This document shows, in pieces, positions 52,501-60,543 of a stretch of DNA of 64,000 nucleotides. Each line of letters opens with the position of its first letter. Within the stretch, counting starts at the first letter, position 1. A program made the translations under genes and the position numbers. Source of the DNA: Blattamonas nauphoetae (lineage: Eukaryota > Preaxostyla > Oxymonadida); the NCBI GenBank assembly GCA_033064195.1, contig JARBJD010000217.1:1-64000 (forward strand). Direction: 5' to 3'. The notes under the pieces are model-generated. The model made no database searches. It was not told the DNA's origin and saw only the letters and a list, made by a program, of their open reading frames with translations.

Positions 52501-54381
52501 TTCTTCGTCGAACGTCACACTCACCAATCGCTGCAGTGTCGGCGCTGAAGTTGTTCCACTCCTCACAAGCGAGTTGTCCAGCAGAAGGAACATTGTTCCA
52601 GTCACTGTCTCACTCACCGTCACACTGCATGTGGCAAGTCCAGAGTCTGTCGAGTCTTCAGTGAGAGACAATGAAGCGATGCTGAGTTTCTGTTGGGTTG
52701 CGACACCAGCGATCAGGTCAGGGAGGCTGTGGGTGATGTCCAAGTTCCCATCGTAGTCAGTCGTTCCAACTGCGACGAGTGGCTTCTCATCTCCAAACGA
52801 CGTTGAGTCGCAGTTCGAGAACATCGAAGCAAACTCCGAAGAGGAATCAAGAGTGGTCGCGAAATCACGAGAGTTGTCTCCTTTCTCAACTGAGCTGCCT
52901 CGGAACGCAAGAGAACCGAAACGGTGTGTCGCTTTCGATGAGCTCACAAAGACACCGCCAGCATGGTCGTTGTGGCAGTGCGAGAAGACAGAGTCAGACA
53001 CAACGATAGACGTATTCGTGTCTGAAATATAAAGTGCACCCAGTCCAGTCTTGTCTTGGTAATGCGGCTGGTTAGGGTTGGAACAATTCTCAACAACAAG
53101 CTCGGAGATTGTGATTGAAATGTGGTTTGTGATGGACACAGCTGATCCACGATAACCCCGACAGTTCGCGACTGTCGTCTTGGTGATTGTCGATGTGGGG
53201 GAAGAATAGAAATAATAATCAATGCTGATCGCTCCACCAAAAGCTTCAGTATCATAAGTGCAGTAACAGTCAGCAAACGAACATTCAGTGATAAAGATGG
53301 TCTCCCTCGACGTGAGACACAGTGCCCCGCCGCTGTAGCGATTAGTGTAGCAGTTTTTGAACAGGCAGCGAGAGAATGTTCCCGATGCGCTAGTCTTTCT
53401 GAAATGGGAGGAGTAGTTCATGTTGGTGTAGTCTTCGTTGGATTGGAGGGTGGTGTGGCAGGACAGCACGGTCGAGTTGAGGGCGATGAAGTGTTGAGGG
53501 TGGTTCACGTTGAGTGTCGCCGTTCCAGCGAAGTGGTTCGTGCTGTCCGCGATCCAGCTCCCAATCACACTCTGCGAGATCGTTGGGAGTGCAGCGAAGG
53601 CATGCGGGGCGGACGAGCTGGTCGTGTTCACCATGGCTGTGTTCGTCAGCGTGGTCGACACAATCGCAGACACATCGGCCAGCGACCCAAGTACCCCAAA
53701 GTCCACAAGCGGGCCGGTCCCCAAACACAGATCGCTCTCCCTGATGTCCAGATTGGCTCCAGTCACTTTCAATTCCGCCGAGACGTCAATTTCCGATTCA
53801 GTTGATTTCGCAAGTTGCACCAAAGGAAGAAGTGTCCCAAAAGATGCGGAAACATGTTGCGTGTTCATGATGTTCACTTCACTTCCGCCAGAGCTGCTCA
53901 GAGTCGCAATGATTGGGCTGTTCATCCCTGACGAGTGCAACACACATTCGTCCATTGTCAACCGAGATTCCAAGATCGTCGCCACAAAATGGTTCGGTTC
54001 AGTTGCATAAAAATTCACTTTTGAGACCGAAAACGTGCTGTTCGTGATCAGAAAGATTGGAGAGATGTCAATTTCCGAATCGGTTCTTGCCGAGTGAGTA
54101 AAATCGGGAGTATCGTTTTGTTCTGAACATTTCAGTTCGTCAGAATGAACAATGTTCGTGTCCTTTCCGACAAGAGAGGAGTGTTGGTTCGAGATTAGGG
54201 TGTTGCTGCCATGGTAGTTTGCTGCATTGAGTGGCAGGGTGGTTGGTTTCAGAATGTTCTGAACGTTTGAGTGTCGGTCGAATCCGACTGAATTCAACGA
54301 AATGGCCGTCTTTGAGTCAAATTCAGGGTTCGAGTGAACGCATATAGCGATATGAATGATATAAAACCAGGTGGAAATCAT
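46525..54381 (-). CDS. Giant type I membrane protein B (2618 aa)
   Basis: The frame is open from 54444, but the ATG at 54381 begins the signal peptide (MISTWFYIIHIAICVHS). Architecture is as in gene A: beta-helix region, Ig/IPT-like repeats with LEYGKTYTI marks, Cys-containing segment, membrane helix (about 46705-46800) and a tail identical in length. Differences from A are clustered. One cluster is the VTCAMQAGSIEKTL repeat at 50490-50770. In the block at 48230-48345, B matches gene C (NCLIIGQSYTVKVVGGGDEES) rather than its arm partner A. This is strong sign of gene conversion between the three copies. Confidence 0.87.
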   Translation of the reverse strand: MISTWFYIIHIAICVHSNPEFDSKTAISLNSVGFDRHSNVQNILKPTTLPLNAANYHGSNTLISNQHSSLVGKDTNIVHSDELKCSEQNDTPDFTHSARTDSEIDISPIFLITNSTFSVSKVNFYATEPNHFVATILESRLTMDECVLHSSGMNSPIIATLSSSGGSEVNIMNTQHVSASFGTLLPLVQLAKSTESEIDVSAELKVTGANLDIRESDLCLGTGPLVDFGVLGSLADVSAIVSTTLTNTAMVNTTSSSAPHAFAALPTISQSVIGSWIADSTNHFAGTATLNVNHPQHFIALNSTVLSCHTTLQSNEDYTNMNYSSHFRKTSASGTFSRCLFKNCYTNRYSGGALCLTSRETIFITECSFADCYCTYDTEAFGGAISIDYYFYSSPTSTITKTTVANCRGYRGSAVSITNHISITISELVVENCSNPNQPHYQDKTGLGALYISDTNTSIVVSDSVFSHCHNDHAGGVFVSSSKATHRFGSLAFRGSSVEKGDNSRDFATTLDSSSEFASMFSNCDSTSFGDEKPLVAVGTTDYDGNLDITHSLPDLIAGVATQQKLSIASLSLTEDSTDSGLATCSVTVSETVTGTMFLLLDNSLVRSGTTSAPTLQRLVSVTFDEEGSTTASTSVPYGPTGMLQSSLSDYVMMTASMKGWRLSPSVSIATCALSSTGNEIEVSVHGTNFEDGSYDVELKKVSDGSTKTLTFARKFGQLFCSAVAYPESSAELEYDTEYSLESVKCDGQTLDRIIETRVFTTPVDPARLSGIGEVMFAEGKKEVILQFVSSGLSPSTKYQMVVDSVPKGSEKSHSRTLTLTTDNDGSLASSIQTVYPSTTSLLSFGTEYKVRTFALSSGTSFIALCSIVFSIPDEPSRLTSVAISYESNETVAVLTLSGRLLSPQDHTLFLTNSADETDTPKIPIAYSSTESGSWSAKLSLVDSALLKYGQTYTVTGLKMGGESGEDVLVYGPLTVAVTTEPAVINNLSFEFDEGTQSTGKLVFSTVRMPVSTNLVVAVEGESSFNLTGYLTFSSAETGSIAATLFSTSKTVQLEYGKTYTISKIVVYSSKKEVFFTGKREFSIPAADARVVSLKSSEWLDDGRGMTYTFYSVGLPNDAYEMELTDTTAGSESDPVAKMTLSVGVDGVMQIVQGTASFYPEDTAILKYSHTYKVTKITRVSSPTDEILVDTITLSVPEQQLSFTGVTCAMQAGSIEKTLTISYDIVGSVSILSYYSPVFESDGVSIELSSISFSGTKGTQTVRLYGNSTNPKIEYGKTYTLVRIIPSSWAPTPPLLTKTFQIEVPAEKPRVGSVAQTNSADGYSMALVFSTRLLEDGQSYDFAVSSSSHSAVLTATVSGSGDSQVATVAVSLNDDGTGELFNNATYKLNSVTKTASTETQNDKTEILIESITIKTPIITPSISNVSIRMDTADGERSAILRLEGSYLNPSANTHLSIGTSYLATYLKANTSTWFEFSIKIYNEYSPKLSYGQKYTITKVENEVDCVLLKTLSFEVPAEKPRLASASVTNSDDHKSCTITFTTRLLENGATYNILMTGTPTSGSGSEHTGYVTATTFLGSSSQQAIATARLSEDGKNADLINGYTYVPKEVVKTSGKTEANIIIDNFAVKTDPGAPKVTSVKAYFTPGYYEQNLTIEFGGSGLSHLNSQKVLVSDGTKSFNLSSSLYFYSDSGDSITAALTGYSAQLEYGKTYSVVKIEPSYSGDAPALKEGLKFTVPEENPRLLSLSKQTNASDVKSTILTFKTSKLEDDEEYEITFSGTSSAGSHTAILRVVASTTSGTQTATGTAILSPPKEASMWHGMTYTPISMRKVNSENGESSIVVHSITVRTPDDNRKVSSCGVGFTDLSEKSLKITLGGTNLPTDSTFIVTIDAATPFDLKARGKFSSADEGSIVGTTFKRGQAPELEYGQTYTIKSMRYEANGAPVVLSSNLKIEVPEATGQILDATCQFDVSSSTAIVTLYGNNLKNAEMTVEVSDSNDNRVTSTTKTVFNENTKSLSARFAASEKSEPNCLIIGQSYTVKVVGGGDEESMPVFDGVTFKLKHTPTIKHVEFEFTNKMGTKAQLGLSGTDFPDNEVLTGTLTGGMTFAVTCSDDDTAVSEPIVIGFANTLEYATEYSFVSLTLPGDDFNMFDVSSSHFVTDARPSQSEFVVSEGDEDGKGCGEEWKPCGSIGKVIELSIELGMKNIAVDLKGDIKQATPLTIPERSSVTLRNFSSSSSTLVVPRTASQGEKKGLVSVYEASLTLHRLDLKVSGSTSVSCVVFGMGSTFVVEHCTVLVERTELGQEMNTNEAVCSWQTGLFNFEKSTLNFISSSFEDAEQGVVAMDGGSLVVQNSEFHGNGKMLEDFPSMRQNVECRNEGTIDITTTQATDDALWIAADNCTVVKDSIETKAPMFVPTFDVKATKIEFDKANDKFVVKMKGTLLIPCGLKLDIFEMFPNKTETGKHKQIELIGANTADWTETGFVATILHSELKPDLDVKQDWHVALSFGQDARSSSSMKFKDRTKKAAATVAIVVPIVVVVLVCVVVGCIVGCVCVRRRVAQQHKYQQYQNKSSVVRTPSQGDLREGEDVVKYGGVGEDEFSRGSINAPVLDMDEGKD

Positions 54382-54516
54382 TTGATGTTTGATCCAACTG
54401 GCTTTCTTTGTTAAGGGCGATTCCAAAGATCTCGATTTGGACACAATTCACCCCGTATTTGGGAGCCATAGAGCTTGCGTAGCGAATGGGTCTCGATTTC
54501 CACTGCCATTAGATCA

Positions 54517-55454
54517 TCAAATCATTCGACAACGTCTGGAGAATGATTGAGAGCAATCCTGCTGAATTAAGAACAAATCGATGAACATCTTCTGCTGATC
54601 ATGTTTCAACGGAACAGATGTTTCCGATTGTCTGTTCTTTCCGGATGCTCCGTTTGCACAGCGAGAAACATCCATTTTGGGTGACAAAGAAGAACGAGTC
54701 CAAATATCGTTCGTTGGGTCAAATTCATTGCTGCGTGAACAGTCAACAACAATCTGGGAACGAAAAATGGACGAGGACCGGTTCGAAAAGAGGGTATTGA
54801 CCTGGGATTGTTCCTCGCGGTTGGCAGAACGTCGAGTGACCCATGCATTGTCAATATGCGTCCAAAGAAGAACACCATCCAGCTGACTTGAAAAGGTCCA
54901 TTGTTGGTCACAAATAGTTGGAGATACGTGACAGTTGAAATCAAAGGTGTCGAACAACGTGTACCTTTTCTTCTGAGCCTCGTCATGTCTTCATGCTTCT
55001 TGATGAACACCACGATCAGAAGTCTTGTCACTCTTTCTCCATCACCATGATCCTTCTGAGACTGATTTCACGACAAAATATTTGGAGCTTCAACTGAGAT
55101 CATTTGACACTCGACGAGCGGAGGCTGCTTGCTATTCAAAAATGATAACTTCCGTACTACCACGAATGGTGTGACAGTTGTGAGAAAACGTTTCTTTTCT
55201 GAGATCTGTCATTCTTTTCTGCTTTCTTTTCGAAACAAACGATCGTTGTCTGATTCGTGTCGTTTTGACCAATTCAATGGCAGTTGCGAGCACAACGGGG
55301 TCATCACATAGGTGAACGAATCAGGTGATGAGAATGCCAGGATTGTGCGAGGACTCCGTTCGAATGAAGAGCTCGCGACTGTCCACCCCTCCATCGCTGG
55401 ACGATCACAGTAGATCAGTTTGGAACCAATTCCTGGTATTGTTGTCTTTACCAT
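54517..55454. other. Near-identical palindrome segment without a convincing gene (right)
   Basis: Mirror of 29181-30118. Minus-strand frames 54517-54957 and 54606-55031 overlap, and 55209-55454 is open only on this side. A small spliced gene or gene relics are possible; I cannot assign exons. Confidence 0.35.
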
Positions 55455-55782
55455 TGGAATCAGTTCGAAAACGGTAACAGTTCAGAGTCTGTGAAGGCAG
55501 GCGTGAAATGATTTCTGTTGTGGTTTTCGTGAGGTTTGTCTTCAGAGAGAGGCTCGTGGTTTCTTGTTTTCATTGTTGCTTCATCAGTGTGAATGGTGGA
55601 TTGCCACTTCGTCGTCTTGTATCATTCATTCTTGTTCTGTTTCATTTCTTCTCTTTCTTCACAATTGTGGATGCGATCAGTGAAATGCAACTGTGAATAG
55701 CATTGATCAGGCCTTCTATGGTGGCAGAGAATTAATCATCGAAAGAGATAAAGTAGAGTAAGAGACATCGAATGGTTTGCGA

Positions 55783-56675
55783 ATGGAGGGTGAGATCATA
55801 GACAGACAGCGACAGCGAGTGGAGATGAAGACATTGTTGTCACATAAGAGCTTCAACAAGACATCTTTGTCTTGTCCATGCCGGAAACAAGTCAATCTCA
55901 CTCGTTCAGACTCGATTGACTCAGACAGACAACACTCGACTTTCACTGCCCGCGGATCAATCCCAATCCCGCTCACCACACTTACTTCTCTTCTTCACAC
56001 GCATAAGTCGCATCTCCGTGTAAAGAACACAACTATCGCTCCATGCAAAGGCATTACTGATTCTGGAAACTCCTCTTTCTTCTATCCACTTGTCGTTGCC
56101 GAAGAAATATCATCAGGAATTGTTTCGGTGACTGTCACAGCACTCTCTCAACGTTGTCTGCTCTTTCTTATCCCGTTATTCCCTTCAGACAGTGGAGATT
56201 TCGTTGGTCTCATGGAATCACCATGCCCCAATCCTGAAGTTGACACTGGTTTAGGACACAAATTGAAGTGTTTGTTCTCATCTTTTTTATCCTTTCAGGG
56301 TGTTTCTCGCTATGGTCGAATGACGGTTGTGTGTGGAAACAGCAGGGGCCAGTGTATGAATATCAACATCGTGAGGCCTTCCATCCTCCTCTGAATGAAG
56401 GAGATTGTGTGCGGATGGAGGTGAACATGGATTCGAAGCCCCGAACGCTTCAGTTCTTCGTGAATGGCGAGGCAGGTCAGTCTTACGTTTCAGGTCTCCC
56501 CACACTCGTCCGAGTTGCAGTTTGCTCCTCTTCTTGTTTCCTCTCTCAGTTCATTGCTTATTCTGAAGAATCATCAGTTCGTGTGGATCGAATTGTTCGT
56601 CAATCAAACGCAACACCAATCAAACCTGGAACGAGACGTTTGAATTGGGATGACCTCAATTCACGCAAGGTATGA
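55783..56675 (+). CDS. SPRY/B30.2-like protein (right copy)
   Basis: Two exons are joined by a 50-bp GT-AG intron (56249-56298). Splicing gives VDTGCFSLWSNDGCVWKQQG, then GDCVRMEVNMDSKPRTLQFFVNGEAG, the C-terminal core of a SPRY domain. The start is taken at the ATG of MEGEIIDRQRQ, the first ATG conserved in both copies; in this copy the frame further upstream is closed by a TAA. The C-terminus LNSRKV ends at TGA inside a GTATGAG that resembles a splice donor, but joining it to the next gene would be out of frame. About 20-25% of residues differ from the left copy. Confidence 0.75.
56249..56298 (+). other. 50-bp intron of right SPRY gene
   Basis: Donor GTTTAG, acceptor CCTTTCAG. The phase is confirmed by the restored WSNDGC core. 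Confidence 0.8.
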
Positions 56676-57087
56676 GTGAATTGTTTGAATATTGTGATTT
56701 CTTTTTTACTTGCGAAGAAGATCGTTTTCTCATTCTAATTTCTCTCTTTGTATCAATCATCGTTTATCTCCTCATCTCATTCTCACTCTCAGCCGACATA
56801 TCCTTATGTCATACACTCTCCACGGCATTCTGATTGGTGACGAGCACTGATCAAGATTTTAACAACCCTCACAGACTTCAGAGCTCAACCTCAAAGCTGA
56901 CAATTGTCGATGAAATTTGATTTATGTCTTCTTGATTTTCTGTCACCTCACAACTCACCTTTTCCACGTCGCTTCCTCTGATCATTGAGTCTTTTTTTTC
57001 GTTTGGAGCAATCAAAACGGGAGTAAAGGTTCAGATCTAAGCCAAAACCACCTGATCTGATTGAATGTATGCATCTCATGATGTGTT
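56676..57087. other. Intergenic region, right arm
   Basis: It contains the mirror (about 56940-56995) of the border-type repeat. No gene is seen. Confidence 0.5.
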
Positions 57088-58065
57088 ATGTTGTTTAGGA
57101 ATACTCGATTGGTTCTATACCGTTCTGACAAGGGCATCCTCGAAGAAGCGGCCAAGTTCATGATATCAGTCGATCCGTACATCAATGAACCTGAACAATA
57201 CACAGAGAGCTATGAAGGCGCGTATTTCGCTTCAGAGGTTCAATATAGTACACAATATAAACTGGAGAAAGATGCCAAACGATTTTCTTCTTATATCGAC
57301 GAGTGGAAAAAAAGTCGCCAAAATCCGGACACAATATGGCAGGGTGTTCTCACTGCGATTTTACAATGTCTGACCAGTAGCTGGGCAATTTCAGATCACC
57401 GTTGCCGGAAACTTTGGAAGAACATCAAGCCGCACTGGGCAACATTTGTGATCGATTTTGAACCGTTCCCGATGAAATCGAAATCTTATCGTCAAGTCAT
57501 TTCCTCACGTGAACAATGCCTTCACTGGATTCTTGTGAAGTTCCACAAGGCAGCGACAACCCTTCTCGAACAGGGCGTTGCACACAAGCTGCTTGCTCAC
57601 ATGGACCAAACCACATCAGACAGCTTCCTCTTCTCCGATCTCAAGATCCTGTTTGTGTGTCTCCGCATGCGCCGTGTACGTGTGATCCACTTCCATCATC
57701 CCTTACTGGAGGAAGGGCTGGAGGACGCCGCCGAAATGGTCTCCTTCCACAACAACCATCCAATCGCGGATTATGCGAGGCAAGTCCTGATCCTCCGCCC
57801 GATAGCTGCCAAATTGATCCCATTGGTGAAGTTTCCTGATGAATACCGTCCAAAAGTGAAAGATATTTTCAAAGAGTTCTCGAGCAACAGAATGAATAAA
57901 TATGAAGACGGGTGCTCATCTGATGCCAAAACTCCGATTGATGTGGAGAAAGCTGCGGAGAAGCGTGCAATCAACGGACAATCCAAAGAAGAGAGCTCAT
58001 CTGAACACGAAAACAACTCGGACGAAGAAGATGAAAACGAGGAAGAGGAGGACTCAGGTTGGTAG
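57088..58065 (+). CDS. Helical protein with acidic tail (right copy)
   Basis: This 325-aa frame starts at ATG 57088, conserved in the left copy. The body is helical and hydrophobic-rich (TIWQGVLTAILQCLTSSW, LHWILVKFHKAATTLLEQ, LFVCLRMRRVRVIHFHHPLLEEG). The last 50 residues are Ser/Glu/Asp-rich and end EEEEDSGW. No signal peptide or clear membrane helix. TTGTTTAG just after the ATG looks like a 3' splice site, so an upstream exon may exist. The family is not recognised. Compared with the left copy, the whole protein is in one frame here, so this is the better preserved of the pair. Confidence 0.7.
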   Translation: MLFRNTRLVLYRSDKGILEEAAKFMISVDPYINEPEQYTESYEGAYFASEVQYSTQYKLEKDAKRFSSYIDEWKKSRQNPDTIWQGVLTAILQCLTSSWAISDHRCRKLWKNIKPHWATFVIDFEPFPMKSKSYRQVISSREQCLHWILVKFHKAATTLLEQGVAHKLLAHMDQTTSDSFLFSDLKILFVCLRMRRVRVIHFHHPLLEEGLEDAAEMVSFHNNHPIADYARQVLILRPIAAKLIPLVKFPDEYRPKVKDIFKEFSSNRMNKYEDGCSSDAKTPIDVEKAAEKRAINGQSKEESSSEHENNSDEEDENEEEEDSGW

Positions 58066-58347
58066 TGTCAGAATATCATCAGCACAGACACTTCCCGAAT
58101 CATTTTCACACCATCACTTCACTATTACTTCGTTTCAGTGCCCATGAACAATTCTGAGATTATCAAAGCCTCTCAATGAAAATAATGATGTTCTCTTTTC
58201 GAAATTCATAGTGACCCGATGGTCCTTCGCAATGAAATGATGAGCTAGCCAAACAACACACAGTCATCCGACAAATTCTTTCAATCGTGTAAACACGTCA
58301 TGTCACTCGAAATTGCTTATGTATTCCTGGATCATTGATTCTGTCAG

Positions 58348-60224
58348 ATGCGAATGATTATATTGCTTCTTTTTGGCACCATGGAATCTGACAGCAGATT
58401 GGTCGCTGAACCAACTGGCTTTCCATCTTCGGAGATCGAAAAACATCTCTCTCGAACATTCCTCACCGTCCCAAGAGATTATACTGAGCAAGATTCGTCA
58501 GCCCCAAGCGATTCCACTCTGTTTAGCCCCCTCTTCGCACCATTTCATCCGCAACGCTACGAAGCGAAAAAGCAGGAACAATCAAAAGTGAGCAGCAACC
58601 ATTGTCTCTCTTCCTGTCTGACCTCGTTCTCGGTGTATCAGAATCGGTGCTCGAATGCATTTTTCGATTGCTTGTCGGATGTTGGCGAAGCATGCGGACA
58701 ATCTGAATTCCTTGCGCTGTGCAAAATGGACCGTGCAAGCTGTGTGACATCGGGACTGAACGAGCTCCAGTCGTGCCAAGCGTCGTGTGAACAATCGAAC
58801 ACATCGTGTGGGTGCCTTACTGAGTGCCAATTGGACATGGAAAAGTCACTTCATTTTGTCAACATCCAACACGACTCGTGTGTCATCAATTGTGACAATG
58901 ATGCAGCCTGTCTCCAGACATGTCACAATCAATTGGCATCTGGCGAGGAATCTGTCGCCTCGATGTTCGAAGAATGCTATTTGTTCTGTTGTGTGCCAGA
59001 CGCAGGAGAATGCGACCGAACGTGTGACACGGCAACGGCAGTCTGTTTAGATCATTGTTTGGAAGACTACAAGTATTGCAAACTGGAATTCAGTGCTGAT
59101 AAACCGGAGCGATCGTCATTCGATCGATCTCGCGAACCAGGCCAGGAGATTCGTTTCACGTCGTCTTCGTTTCAGGCCAGTTTTGACTCGCAACGTTCTT
59201 GTATTTCACTACTTCATTATTCATCTTTTGCAGGCCCGAAAGCTGAGCCGCGAACTCCTCAAACGATCCTCCGTTCATCTTTCTGTGAAGAGATGAAAAC
59301 AAAATGTGATGATATGGTCTGCACTTATTTTCTGATTACTTCGATTTTCTCATCCTTTTCATGTTTGTTCAGTGCCAAAGATCTGGTTCTGACTGTCACG
59401 CGCAATGTGATTCTCTCGGCGTGTCAGTCTGCCCAATCCAATGTAAACGCGAATTCAAGCATTGCACGGGAGTTATTTGTGAAGAGAAGCATCGATCTTG
59501 CCTGAGAAAAGCGTCGTTCTTCAGAACAGTTCAACAGAACACTTTTGGCCGCGGAAAAGATGCTGTGGATAAATGTCAAACTCTTAAACGACAGTGCGAG
59601 AAGGTCTCCATTCTTTATGGATAATTTCTTCAAGGAATGTGCTGATACCCTTTCCACGTGCGAAGCGAACTGCCCGTCGTTCTCGTTCTCCTTAACAGCG
59701 ACAGCTCATCGGATGGAGTGCACAAAACTCTGTGAATCGGAATTTGACTCTTGCATTGACGAAAGCGAGTGCTCTCAGAAGAAGGAGATCGAATGCTACC
59801 GAACTCGACGGAACTGCAATGCCATGTGCGACGCCGAAGAAGCGCTCATCAATTCGCAGCAAAGCACAGATGAGTGTTGTGTCAAATGCCATGAAAAGAA
59901 GAGTCTTTGCCTTGGTCTGTTTCCCATCTTCTTCATCTGTCTAGAACAAGCACAAGCCACGCTCGCGACCTGCAGCGAGAAATGCGAAGACGCAACATGT
60001 CAACTTCTCTGTGACAATGAACATCGCCTTAATAAATTCTTTTGTCATGACGGTGTGTTATCATTCATTATCTATGGTCTTCAGATTGGAGTTTCTGTTG
60101 CGATGATTGTCCTGAACGATGTCTCCCACCTCAGACAAATACGATCCCATTACCACCTTTCAGGACGCCACCAAAGGTTTCAAAGCCCAAACCATTGGCA
60201 TCAGTTAAACGTCAAAGAAGATGA
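58348..60224 (+). CDS. Cys-rich secreted protein (complete right copy)
   Basis: ATG 58348 opens a signal peptide (MRMIILLLFG). I can define three introns by frame and GT-AG ends: 59317-59372 (56 bp), 59604-59634 (31 bp) and 60053-60084 (32 bp). Spliced, the protein is roughly 585 aa. It has repeated Cys pairs spaced by three residues throughout (CLSSC, CQASC, CGCLTEC, CLQTC, CDRTC, CHAQC, CPIQC, CEANC), continuing past the introns as QCEKECAD and CHDDWSFCCDDCPERC. The C-terminus is Pro/Lys-rich and ends KRQRR. No membrane helix is seen, so it is probably secreted or cyst-wall/surface-associated, with disulfide-stabilised helices. A further 54-bp segment (59180-59233) could be an intron but is also in frame. 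Confidence 0.75.
59317..59372 (+). other. 56-bp intron of Cys-rich gene
   Basis: GTCTGC...GTTCAG. Splicing joins KCDDM to CQRSGSDC. The same intron is present in the left copy at 25238-25293. Confidence 0.8.
59604..59634 (+). other. 31-bp intron of Cys-rich gene
   Basis: GTCTCC...TTCAAG. Splicing joins RQCEK to ECADTLSTC in frame and avoids the TAA in the unspliced frame. Confidence 0.75.
60053..60084 (+). other. 32-bp intron of Cys-rich gene
   Basis: GTGTGT...CTTCAG. Splicing gives CHDDWSFCCDDC, keeping the cysteine pattern; the stop is then at 60222-60224. Confidence 0.7.
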
Positions 60225-60543
60225 GACCCATTACTCTCTTTCTTCCATTTCTCACTTCGACAATCTTTGTTTGTGAAAAGACCATATTTGGATAGGTGGT
60301 ACATGCTCATCCAATGATGAGAAATTCGATAAACCCTTGAAATCACCCGAAAAACTTGAGAAGAACCAGTAAATGGGATGATCAATTGAACTGTGAGAGT
60401 ATCTGACTAATGAATCGATTATTGATGGAAGATCGACTCTTCTAGATGAATAATCTCACTGCTCAACACAATCAGCGAACAACTTTCTCCGATTCCGTGT
60501 CAGAATAAATTGTGGTTTCATCCAAAAATCCCTAACTCGGCTC
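60225..60543. other. Intergenic region
   Basis: AT-rich; no gene or RNA recognised. Confidence 0.5.

Larger units (their letters stand above)
44950..59570 (-). repeat. Right arm of the giant interrupted palindrome
   Basis: Inverted partner of 25040-39900. Homology at the outer end stops at about 59570 (after GCTGTGGAT), within the Cys-rich gene, which is complete on this side. Confidence 0.9.

Noticed and set aside
56669-57099. Fusion of the SPRY and acidic-tail genes by an intron starting GTATGAG and ending TTGTTTAG
   Set aside because: The joined frame stops after about nine codons, and both genes have usable start and stop codons.
59180-59233. A 54-bp intron (GTTTTG...TTGCAG) in the Cys-rich gene
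   Set aside because: The segment is a multiple of three and open in both copies, so its removal is not needed; left undecided and not annotated as an intron.
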